Source: an uncultured bacterium
GTDB taxonomy: Bacteria; Patescibacteriota; Saccharimonadia; Saccharimonadales; Saccharimonadaceae
Direction: 5' to 3'
NCBI GenBank assembly: GCA_938045655.1
Contig: CALIMO010000032.1
Span: 1-5,181 of the forward strand
Length of the DNA stretch: 5,181 bases
Under the pieces are notes generated by a model that saw nothing but the letters and a program-made list of their open reading frames with translations, was not told the origin of the DNA and made no database searches. A program made the position numbers and the translations under genes. Below, piece after piece: positions 1 to 4,938 of the stretch (its first letter is position 1; each line of letters opens with the position of its first letter).

Positions 1-96
1 GAAAAAGTTGGTGCAACAAAAATTTCGAAGGCTGAAAAACTAGGCGTAAAAGTTATGGATGAAGATGAATTTTTGAAAGAAATAAATGCAAACTAA
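1..96 (+). CDS. ligA: NAD-dependent DNA ligase LigA, C-terminal fragment (BRCT domain end)
   Basis: The window opens inside a reading frame in frame 1 that ends at TAA (94-96); only the last 31 residues are present. They read like the end of a LigA BRCT domain: a Gly-Ala-Thr-Lys stretch, then Ser-Lys-Ala-x-Lys-Leu-Gly, then Val-x-Val-Met-Asp-Glu-x-Glu-Phe-Leu. This is the usual 'GSK..KA..LG..v..E.EF' close of bacterial NAD-dependent ligases, which seal nicks between Okazaki fragments and in repair using NAD+. The catalytic adenylation and OB-fold domains lie upstream of the window and cannot be seen. Other BRCT proteins could end this way, but LigA is by far the commonest in bacteria and typically stops just after this motif. 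The next gene begins inside the last codons, suggesting shared transcription. Confidence 0.72.
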   Translation, partial: EKVGATKISKAEKLGVKVMDEDEFLKEINAN

Positions 97-559
97 AATT
101 ATTGCAGCTTATCCTTGTTTGGGTAAAACTACTCTTTCGAAAATATCTAAAAATCGATTTTTAGATATGGAATTTAATGAAAGTAGTACAACTAAAATGA
201 TGAATGAAGCTGAAAGATCTAATTTTTTTGATTTTTGTGTACAGAAAATTGAAGAAGAATATTATTCGGGTAATTTCGAAATTATATTTATTAGTGAAGA
301 TGATGAGATTTTAAAGCGACTACTTTCAAAAAAGATTAGTTTTATACTTATTTTGCCAAATGCTCTTAATGAAAGAGTGATGCAAGAGTATAAAAGGCGT
401 GTTGTATATCGTTCTGGTAAAAGTTGGTGGAATAATGTTATTGAGCCGGAAATTAGCAATCTTCAAAACAGAATTGAATTTTACAAAAATAATGAGCTGG
501 TTGAGGTTTACTTAACTGATGAGAGTGAATATATTTGTGATAAGATCGCTTTATGGTGA
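86..559 (+). CDS. Small P-loop NTPase / nucleotide-kinase-like protein (uncharacterised, phage-type)
   Basis: A 157-residue protein with a Walker A-like loop at residues 8-15 (A-Y-P-C-L-G-K-T), where Ala replaces the usual first Gly. It is followed by an acidic 'LDME.NES' segment (residues 26-33), a hydrophobic strand ending in Ser (IIFIS, 66-70), a second strand running into 'LPN' (87-92), and a basic 'EYKRR' helix (101-105) that could be a phosphate-contacting lid. This order recalls small uncharacterised kinase-like P-loop proteins common in phages, plasmids and some bacterial chromosomes ('FPGxGKS... IIFVS... YP'). ATP binding is a reasonable inference; the substrate is unknown. The ATG at 86 lies inside the last codons of the ligase gene (11-base overlap). 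No good Shine-Dalgarno sequence precedes it, so translational coupling is likely. The stop is TGA. It could also be a degenerate adenylate- or dNMP-kinase relative. Confidence 0.8.
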   Translation: MQTKIIAAYPCLGKTTLSKISKNRFLDMEFNESSTTKMMNEAERSNFFDFCVQKIEEEYYSGNFEIIFISEDDEILKRLLSKKISFILILPNALNERVMQEYKRRVVYRSGKSWWNNVIEPEISNLQNRIEFYKNNELVEVYLTDESEYICDKIALW

Positions 560-565
560 TTTTTT
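542..565 (+). terminator. Possible weak intrinsic terminator after the P-loop gene
   Basis: Bases 542-549 (AAGATCGC) can pair with 556-563 (GTGATTTT) as an eight-pair stem with two G-U pairs and a six-base loop. The T-run begins in the distal arm (560-565). The stem includes the TGA stop of the P-loop gene. It is weak and the U-tract partly belongs to the stem, so read-through into leuS is plausible. Confidence 0.35.
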
Positions 566-592
566 GATTTTTTATACTATTTTTGGTATAAT
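564..592 (+). promoter_or_regulatory. leuS promoter (sigma-70 type), near-leaderless
   Basis: The -35 box TTGATT (564-569) and a perfect -10 box TATAAT (587-592) are separated by the optimal 17 bases. Transcription should start near 599-600, leaving only about three bases before the leuS ATG at 603. There is no room for a Shine-Dalgarno sequence or an upstream regulator such as a T-box. A perfect 8-base inverted repeat (576-583 and 595-602) frames the -10 box. Confidence 0.8.
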
Positions 593-602
593 TTAAAATA
601 GT
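576..602. repeat. Inverted repeat centred on the leuS -10 box (possible operator)
   Basis: ACTATTTT at 576-583 is the exact reverse complement of AAAATAGT at 595-602. The 11 bases between them (584-594) contain the -10 box, so the centre of symmetry (589) nearly coincides with the centre of TATAAT. The right arm ends on the base before the start codon. Operator function is inference; AT-rich DNA produces some such repeats by chance. Confidence 0.4.
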
Positions 603-3044
603 ATGAAAAGATATAATCCGATTGAAATTGAAGAAAAGTGGCAAAAAAAATGGGATGAATCAAAGCTTTATGAGGTTGAAGCAGATTCTTCGAAACAAAA
701 AATGTATATCTCGGGAATGTTTCCGTATCCAAGTGGAGCAGGGCTTCACACAGGCCATGCAAGGAGCTATACGATTGTTGATTCGATCGCGCGTTTTTAT
801 CGCCAGCAGGGTAAAAATGTTTTAAACCCAATTGGTTGGGACACTTTTGGCTTACCGGCAGAAAATTATGCAATTAAAACTGGAATTTCACCTCAAGAAG
901 CCACAAAAACTAATATCGAAAATTTTAAAAAACAGTTTAAACGACTTGGAATTTCAATCGATTGGTCGCGAGAAATTAACACTTCAAATCCAGAATATTA
1001 CAAATGGACACAGTGGATTTTTCGCGAAATGTATAAAAAAGGCCTAGCTTACCGTAAAGAAAGCTATCAGTGGTGGTGTGATAATGATAAAACAGTTCTC
1101 GCAAATGAGCAGGTTGAAAATGGCCGATGCTGGCGTTGTGGCGAAGAAGTTTCTAAAAAACAAATGACTCAGTGGTTCTTTAAAATTACTGCATATGCTG
1201 ACGAACTTTTGGCTGATATTGACGAATTAGATTGGCCAGAAAAGATTAAAACGATGCAGCGAAATTGGATTGGAAAATCTGAGGGTGCTGAGATTGAATT
1301 TGAAATTGCTGACGGAAATGCAAAAGGTGAAAAAATTAAAGTTTTTACAACTCGACCAGATACTATTTTTGGCGTGGCATTTTTAACTATTGCGCCAGAA
1401 CATGAATTGCTCGAAAAACTCTCTACTGATTTAACTAGAGAAAAACTTGAAGAATATAAGAAAAAATCACTTAAAAAATCTGAAATTGAGCGCCAAGAAA
1501 ATAAAGAAAAGACGGGAATTTTTACTGGAAGTTATGCAATAAATCCAGCGAATGGTAAGAAAATCCCAATTTGGGTGAGTGATTACGTACTTGGGGGTTA
1601 TGGTGAAGGAGCTGTTATGGCGGTTCCTGCTCATGATGAGAGAGATTTTGAATTTGCTAAAAAATTTGATTTAGATATTATAAAAGTTGTTGAGAAGCCT
1701 GAGAACATGGCGGATGATGATTCTTGCTATCATGGAGAAGGAGTTATGGTTAACTCTGGTGAATTTAACGGTCAAAAATCAGAGGATGTTCGCGAACAGA
1801 TTTTAGGCTGGCTTGAAGAATCTGGAATTGGTCATTCGAAAACTACATATAAAATGAGAGATTGGTTGATTTCTCGGCAGCGTTATTGGGGCTGCCCCAT
1901 TCCTATTGCTTATGACAAAGATGGGAAAGAGCATTTAATCCCCGAGGATCAATTGCCTGTGATGCTTCCAACTTTGAGCGATTTTAAACCTGATGATTCT
2001 GGAAAGTCGGCCCTTGCTAAAAGTAGAGAATTCATTACAGTTGAAATTAATGGCGAAAAAATGGCACGTGAAACTGATACGATGGATGGTTACGCCTGTT
2101 CGAGCTGGTATCTTTTGCGATATGCTGACCCTCGAAATTCTAAGCAAGCTTGGGATCCTGAGCTTGTAAATTACTGGGCACCAGTTGATTATTATGTTGG
2201 TGGCGACCATGCAGTTGCGCATTTGTTGTATATTCGTTTTTGGACTCATGTTTTTAGAGATTTGGGACTAACTAATTTTGCAGAACCGGTTAAAAAACTC
2301 CTTTATCACGGATATATTAATGCGGAAGATGGTTCGAAAATGAGTAAATCAAAAGGGAATACTATTGATCCGCTTGAAGTCATTGACCAAGGATATGGTG
2401 CAGATTCACTTCGAACTTATGAAATGTTTATTGCTCCATATGAAGTTGATGCTTCTTGGGATTCACGAGGTATAGCTGGAGTTTATCGTTTCCTGAATCG
2501 TGTTTGGGTTTTGGTTCAAGAATTTATTGAATCTGAAAAATCTGCTGAAAATCTTTCAAATTTTGCTGAAGTCCAAAAAATCCAGCATAAAACCATCAAG
2601 AAAGTTACTGAAGATTTTCACCGCGAAAGCCTAAATACTGCGGTTGCTGCTCTGATGGAATTTGTAAATGATCTTTATAAATTGAAACTTGAAGGTTTTT
2701 CGAACGATTGGCAATTTGTTTTAGAAGATTTACTTAAAATGCTTGTTCCATTTGCTCCACATATTTCGAGCGAACTCTGGCAGCAGCTTGGAAATGATGA
2801 CTTTATTGAAAAATCTGGCTGGCCAAAATGGAATGAAGAGCTTTTGAAAACTGATGAAATTCAAATTATTGTGCAAGTTAATGGAAAACTCCGCGGAAAA
2901 ATTAAAGTCTTGGCAAACTCTGAAAAGGATGAAATTCTTGCTGCTGCAAAAGCAGAAGATAATGTTTCGAAATTCTTGCAAGACAAGGAGATTTTGAAAG
3001 AAATTTTCATTCCGAATAAATTAATTAACTTTGTTGTTAAATAA
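603..3044 (+). CDS. leuS: Leucyl-tRNA synthetase (complete)
   Basis: An 813-residue cytoplasmic class Ia synthetase that charges tRNA-Leu with leucine using ATP. The HIGH motif is H49-T-G-H52 after 'MFPYPSG', and the KMSKS motif is intact at 579-583. A zinc-type knuckle is visible (C159, then C177-x-x-C180). The CP1 editing domain spans roughly 222-415 and keeps the 'TTRPDT' motif (249-254) and the conserved Asp of 'AHDERD' (D345), so post-transfer editing is expected. The anticodon-binding helices follow (about 620-740), with the C-terminal 'VQVNGKLRGKI' domain at 757-767. The leucine-specific insertion before KMSKS is essentially absent, as in Bacillus-type enzymes, and the length is in the family's lower range. 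One oddity is the motif usually read GG-x-(E/D)-HA, which here is G533-G534-D535-H536-A537, one residue short. The ATG at 603 lacks a Shine-Dalgarno sequence and starts nearly at the transcript's 5' end. It converges on the hypothetical gene at 3074-3625. Confidence 0.97.
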   Translation: MKRYNPIEIEEKWQKKWDESKLYEVEADSSKQKMYISGMFPYPSGAGLHTGHARSYTIVDSIARFYRQQGKNVLNPIGWDTFGLPAENYAIKTGISPQEATKTNIENFKKQFKRLGISIDWSREINTSNPEYYKWTQWIFREMYKKGLAYRKESYQWWCDNDKTVLANEQVENGRCWRCGEEVSKKQMTQWFFKITAYADELLADIDELDWPEKIKTMQRNWIGKSEGAEIEFEIADGNAKGEKIKVFTTRPDTIFGVAFLTIAPEHELLEKLSTDLTREKLEEYKKKSLKKSEIERQENKEKTGIFTGSYAINPANGKKIPIWVSDYVLGGYGEGAVMAVPAHDERDFEFAKKFDLDIIKVVEKPENMADDDSCYHGEGVMVNSGEFNGQKSEDVREQILGWLEESGIGHSKTTYKMRDWLISRQRYWGCPIPIAYDKDGKEHLIPEDQLPVMLPTLSDFKPDDSGKSALAKSREFITVEINGEKMARETDTMDGYACSSWYLLRYADPRNSKQAWDPELVNYWAPVDYYVGGDHAVAHLLYIRFWTHVFRDLGLTNFAEPVKKLLYHGYINAEDGSKMSKSKGNTIDPLEVIDQGYGADSLRTYEMFIAPYEVDASWDSRGIAGVYRFLNRVWVLVQEFIESEKSAENLSNFAEVQKIQHKTIKKVTEDFHRESLNTAVAALMEFVNDLYKLKLEGFSNDWQFVLEDLLKMLVPFAPHISSELWQQLGNDDFIEKSGWPKWNEELLKTDEIQIIVQVNGKLRGKIKVLANSEKDEILAAAKAEDNVSKFLQDKEILKEIFIPNKLINFVVK

Positions 3045-3075
3045 ATAAAATGGAGATCTATTCCTCCATTTTATT
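3044..3075. terminator. Bidirectional intrinsic terminator between leuS and the convergent gene
   Basis: A perfect 12-base-pair stem: AATAAAATGGAG (3044-3055) pairs with CTCCATTTTATT (3064-3075) around an eight-base loop. T-rich sequence follows on both strands (to about 3081 on plus; an ATTTATTTAA-type tail on minus). The arms overlap the last base of the leuS stop and the first two bases of the opposite gene's stop triplet, so one hairpin can end both convergent transcripts. Confidence 0.88.
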
Positions 3076-3625
3076 ATTTTTGCTGAAAATCTTCTCTGTT
3101 TGCATCAACTGCAACCCAGCCATCTTTATCAACATTTAAATCAATATTGGTTTTTTCACCTGTTGAGGTTGTTTCGAAATTTTCAATTCTAGTGATTAAT
3201 TTTGGATTGTTTCCATCTTGTAGATAAACCTCTCCCTTAGCAATAAAGTCCTTGCCGACATTCATGATACCAATTGCTGAGTGGTTTGATTCACTGAAAG
3301 TGTAATTTTCAGGGTTTTTATAATATTCACTAGTTGAGCTTCTTATGGCGTCTCCTTTTTGCAGATGGATTACACCGCCATCATCTGAAATTTTTTTAAG
3401 TTTTGAAAAATCCATTTCAGAGTTGTCTAAACCTTCAGTTTGACTTTTTTGGAAAATCTCTGGTGGGTGGTTTTCTTGATAATTTTTATAAGTATCGTGG
3501 CCAAACCAACCACCAAGCGCTCCGGCGGTCATTGCTAAAGCGCCAAATTGTTTCAGCTTCTTTCTACTAATTTTTACTATTTCTTTATTTTGAATTTGAT
3601 TATTTTTGTTTTCATAATTTTTCAT
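3074..3625 (-). CDS. Hypothetical membrane-anchored or exported protein, 183 aa
   Basis: I do not recognise this protein as a named family. The N-terminus is hydrophilic and basic (residues 1-26, Lys/Asn-rich with R21-K-K-L-K25). A modestly hydrophobic Ala/Gly-rich stretch follows (about 27-42), most simply a signal anchor with the rest outside the cell. A polar linker (44-78) comes next, then a beta-rich region (about 84-180) with 'GVIHLQKGDAIRSS', 'KGEVYLQDG' and a closing 'DKDGWVAVDA'. This pattern loosely recalls bacterial SH3-like domains, which is only a suggestion. There is no cysteine, so it is not a lipoprotein, and no cysteine fits an extracellular location. The start at 3625 is supported by a near-consensus promoter whose predicted transcript begins about three bases upstream, with no Shine-Dalgarno sequence. 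It is transcribed divergently from rpmF and convergently with leuS, so it stands alone. Possibly lineage-specific. Confidence 0.82.
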   Translation of the reverse strand: MKNYENKNNQIQNKEIVKISRKKLKQFGALAMTAGALGGWFGHDTYKNYQENHPPEIFQKSQTEGLDNSEMDFSKLKKISDDGGVIHLQKGDAIRSSTSEYYKNPENYTFSESNHSAIGIMNVGKDFIAKGEVYLQDGNNPKLITRIENFETTSTGEKTNIDLNVDKDGWVAVDANREDFQQK

Positions 3626-3634
3626 AATGATTTT

Positions 3635-3663
3635 ATTATAGCATAAAAATAATAAAAAGTCAA
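3635..3663 (-). promoter_or_regulatory. Promoter of the 183-aa hypothetical gene, near-leaderless
   Basis: Read on the minus strand: -35 TTGACT (3663-3658), a 17-base spacer, and a perfect -10 TATAAT (3640-3635). The ATG (3625) follows the -10 after nine bases, so transcription from about 3628 would give a three-base leader. The geometry closely matches the leuS promoter. An AT-only inverted repeat (3631-3639 with 3649-3657) overlaps the -10 and spacer. Confidence 0.82.
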
Positions 3664-3682
3664 CAATAGATTTATAAAAAGC

Positions 3683-3711
3683 TTGCTTTATCTTTAAAAT
3701 TAAGGTATAAT
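3683..3711 (+). promoter_or_regulatory. rpmF promoter (sigma-70 type)
   Basis: -35 TTGCTT (3683-3688), a 17-base spacer, and a perfect -10 TATAAT (3706-3711). The start would be near 3718, giving a leader of about 35 bases that contains a Shine-Dalgarno sequence. The -35 box is 19 bases from the -35 box of the divergent hypothetical gene. The context GGTATAATT is shared with the leuS promoter. Confidence 0.8.
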
Positions 3712-3737
3712 TGATGTTGAAGGAAAATAATAAACCT

Positions 3738-3743
3738 AAGGAG
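3738..3743 (+). promoter_or_regulatory. Ribosome binding site of rpmF
   Basis: AAGGAG lies nine bases before the ATG at 3753. It contrasts with the Shine-Dalgarno-free starts of leuS and the divergent gene, and shows that this organism does use anti-Shine-Dalgarno pairing. It also decides the start of this short gene. Confidence 0.85.
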
Positions 3744-3752
3744 AAACTTTAA

Positions 3753-3932
3753 ATGGCACAGCCAAAGAAACAGAGTAGTCCTCGAAAGACTGGTTTGCGA
3801 CGCAGCCACTTGCGATTGGATTTAGCTCGTCGAGTTAATAAAAAATCACCAGTGAAAGTTTACACAACTAAAAAACAATCTGGTAAAGCTCTAAACAAGC
3901 AACTCGAAGAAAACAAAACGCTAGCTGCTTAA
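3753..3932 (+). CDS. rpmF: 50S ribosomal protein bL32, zinc-free form
   Basis: A 59-residue, strongly basic protein beginning Met-Ala-Gln-Pro-Lys-Lys, with 'S..RKTGLRRSHLRL' at residues 9-22. This matches the N-terminal bL32 signature (MAVPK..TSK...  .RR.H). bL32 is a structural protein of the large subunit near the peptidyl-transferase region. Many bL32 proteins carry a four-cysteine zinc ribbon in the second half. Here there is no cysteine, and that part reads 'SPVKVYTTKKQSGKAL', so this is the zinc-independent type or a lineage variant. The start is set by a good AAGGAG site and its own promoter. The gene is followed at once by a terminator hairpin whose loop holds the TAA, so it is probably mainly monocistronic although nusB lies only 72 bases away. 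The divergence of the C-terminal half keeps the call short of certain. Confidence 0.85.
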   Translation: MAQPKKQSSPRKTGLRRSHLRLDLARRVNKKSPVKVYTTKKQSGKALNKQLEENKTLAA

Positions 3933-3952
3933 TTTGCTGGCGTTTTAATTTT
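3915..3952 (+). terminator. Intrinsic terminator overlapping the end of rpmF
   Basis: AAAACGCTAGC (3915-3925) pairs with GCTGGCGTTTT (3936-3946) as an 11-pair stem with a single U-G pair, followed by a T-rich tail to 3952. The ten-base loop contains the rpmF TAA stop (3930-3932), so the last five codons form the ascending arm. Terminating ribosomes would cover the hairpin, which may affect its efficiency. Confidence 0.8.
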
Positions 3953-3955
3953 CAT

Positions 3956-3983
3956 TTGACAAAAAATAATAATATTTTAATAT
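3956..3983 (+). promoter_or_regulatory. Probable promoter of the nusB operon
   Basis: A perfect -35 box TTGACA (3956-3961) is followed after 16 bases by a weaker -10 candidate TAATAT (3978-3983). It lies immediately after the rpmF terminator, as expected for an operon start. The predicted transcription start near 3990 would leave a leader of about 15 bases. Confidence 0.6.
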
Positions 3984-3990
3984 AGGAAAG
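3984..3990 (+). promoter_or_regulatory. Weak, distant Shine-Dalgarno candidate of nusB
   Basis: AGGAAAG lies 14 bases before the nusB ATG, farther than usual. If transcription begins near 3990 from the adjacent promoter, it would be lost from the mRNA. It would then serve only transcripts reading through from rpmF, and nusB would have a short leader without a Shine-Dalgarno sequence. Confidence 0.35.
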
Positions 3991-4004
3991 AACCTTACGT
4001 AAAA

Positions 4005-4460
4005 ATGGCATCAAATAGACATTTAGGAAGGATTGTTGTTCTTCAAACACTTTATGAATATGAATTTCGCTCTCAGGCACAAGATAAAACTGTTGACTTG
4101 GCTGAGATTATTTTTCGAAATATGAAGCAATACGAAGAAGCGATTGGGGATAAGCAATTCGTTCAAGATTTATTAAACGGGATTATTGAAAGACAGGTTG
4201 AACTGGATACGAAACTTCAGCCAATGGCACCGGAATGGCCAATTTCACAGATTGCGCGAATTGACCGTAATGTTTTAAGAATGGGGCTTTATGAATTGCT
4301 TTATTCTCGGGAAACGGTTCCGCCAAAAGTGGCTATAAATGAAGCAGTTGAGCTTGCTAAAGCGTTTGGTTCCGATAATTCAAGTAAGTTTATTAACGGC
4401 GTATTAGGAACGGCGTATAAGCTTTTTGTGGAGGAACAAAATGGCGAACAAGAAGGTTGA
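4005..4460 (+). CDS. nusB: Transcription antitermination factor NusB
   Basis: A 151-residue all-helical RNA-binding protein that, with NusE (uS10), binds boxA in rRNA leader transcripts and supports antitermination and rRNA folding. The start '[19 protein letters not shown]' (residues 1-21) is the classical NusB N-terminus and fixes the ATG. The second half has the signature '[22 protein letters not shown]' (about 78-99), then '[18 protein letters not shown]' (105-122) and '[11 protein letters not shown]' (126-136), all strongly conserved. Length is normal for the family. A short acidic tail (about 143-151) is encoded where the next gene begins: the Nudix start codon and its ribosome site sit inside nusB (20-base overlap). 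This implies translational coupling. It is the first gene of a nusB / Nudix / rnc operon, a sensible partnership since NusB and RNase III both act on rRNA precursors. The stop is TGA. Confidence 0.96.
   Translation: MASNRHLGRIVVLQTLYEYEFRSQAQDKTVDLAEIIFRNMKQYEEAIGDKQFVQDLLNGIIERQVELDTKLQPMAPEWPISQIARIDRNVLRMGLYELLYSRETVPPKVAINEAVELAKAFGSDNSSKFINGVLGTAYKLFVEEQNGEQEG
4430..4434 (+). promoter_or_regulatory. Ribosome binding site deciding the Nudix start
   Basis: GGAGG lies six bases before the ATG at 4441, inside the nusB coding sequence. It supports that ATG over the in-frame TTG at 4426, which is upstream of, and too close to, the site. Confidence 0.85.
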
Positions 4461-4938
4461 ACATTTTCGAAAATATTTTCATAGAACACGCAGGTCTTCA
4501 ATTCAGGAAATTGTTCGTGAACCAACCGCTGGTGGCGTAATTTTTCGTCGTAATCAAAAAAATGAAGTTGAAATTTTGCTGATTCAAGATTCGAAAGACC
4601 GCTGGACAATTCCGAAAGGCCATATCGAAGAAGGAGAAACGGCTCAAGAAACTGCTAAGCGTGAAATTGGGGAAGAAGCGGGTCTTCATGATGTAAAAAT
4701 TATTGGCTGGCTTGGTAAAATCAATTTTCGATATAGGCGAATTGATAAGCTTGTTTTAATGACGACTCAAGTTTTTTTAGTGAAAGCGCTTGGTGATACT
4801 GATGCAATTCAAAAAGAAGATTGGATGAATGGTATTAGATGGTTTAGTTTTTCTGATGCGTTGGATGAGATTGAATATGAAGATATCGGTAAGCTAATTT
4901 TGCTTGCGATGAAAAAAATTAGACAGGAGAACTTATAA
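4441..4938 (+). CDS. Nudix hydrolase (MutT/Ap4A-hydrolase-like)
   Basis: A 165-residue Nudix-fold protein. The Nudix box is complete at residues 60-82 (G60-x5-E66-x7-R74-E-I-G-E-E-A-G-L82), giving the metal-binding helix that hydrolyses nucleoside diphosphates linked to another group. It is preceded by 'RWTIPKGH' (54-61), typical of the MutT1/Ap4A-hydrolase branch and also seen in RNA pyrophosphohydrolases, so the substrate (dinucleoside polyphosphate, oxidised nucleotide or 5'-triphosphorylated RNA) cannot be fixed. The first 20 residues form an unusually basic extension (K4, K5, R10, K11, R15, R17, R18) before the fold begins at 'TAGGVIFRR' (29-37). RNA binding is a speculative reading. The start is the ATG at 4441 with GGAGG six bases upstream. 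It overlaps nusB by 20 bases, and its TAA shares one base with the rnc ATG, so it is translationally linked to both. A housekeeping or RNA-turnover role is suggested by context only. Confidence 0.92.
   Translation: MANKKVEHFRKYFHRTRRSSIQEIVREPTAGGVIFRRNQKNEVEILLIQDSKDRWTIPKGHIEEGETAQETAKREIGEEAGLHDVKIIGWLGKINFRYRRIDKLVLMTTQVFLVKALGDTDAIQKEDWMNGIRWFSFSDALDEIEYEDIGKLILLAMKKIRQENL
4925..4929 (+). promoter_or_regulatory. Ribosome binding site of rnc
   Basis: AGGAG lies eight bases before the ATG at 4938, inside the last codons of the Nudix gene. It supports that start and the stop-start overlap TAATG (4936-4940). Confidence 0.8.

Noticed and set aside
262..459. Reverse-strand open frame inside the P-loop gene
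   Set aside because: The plus-strand frame has the P-loop signature and a coherent fold pattern; this frame has neither.
557..559. UGA recoding, as in some candidate-phylum bacteria
   Set aside because: UGA closes the P-loop gene and nusB (4458-4460) exactly where the proteins should end, and no in-frame UGA interrupts leuS, the Nudix gene or rnc.
560..602. T-box or other riboswitch controlling leuS
   Set aside because: Only 43 bases separate the genes and they are filled by the promoter; there is no leader RNA to fold.
577..873. Reverse-strand open frame of 98 codons over the leuS start
   Set aside because: It runs antisense through the conserved HIGH region of leuS, has no ribosome site and a composition without recognisable domains; a shadow of leuS.
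1935..2249. Reverse-strand open frame of 104 codons inside leuS
   Set aside because: It lies opposite highly conserved LeuRS catalytic sequence and shows no start signals or family resemblance.
3631..3657. AT-only inverted repeat (9-base arms) over the promoter of the hypothetical gene as an operator
   Set aside because: The arms contain only A and T in an AT-rich stretch, so chance is a sufficient explanation; kept only as a remark on the promoter.
4426..4440. Upstream TTG start for the Nudix gene
   Set aside because: The GGAGG ribosome site (4430-4434) lies downstream of this TTG and at a good distance from the ATG at 4441.
4301..4609. Reverse-strand open frame across the nusB / Nudix junction
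   Set aside because: It is antisense to the most conserved part of NusB and the Nudix start, with no promoter or ribosome site.
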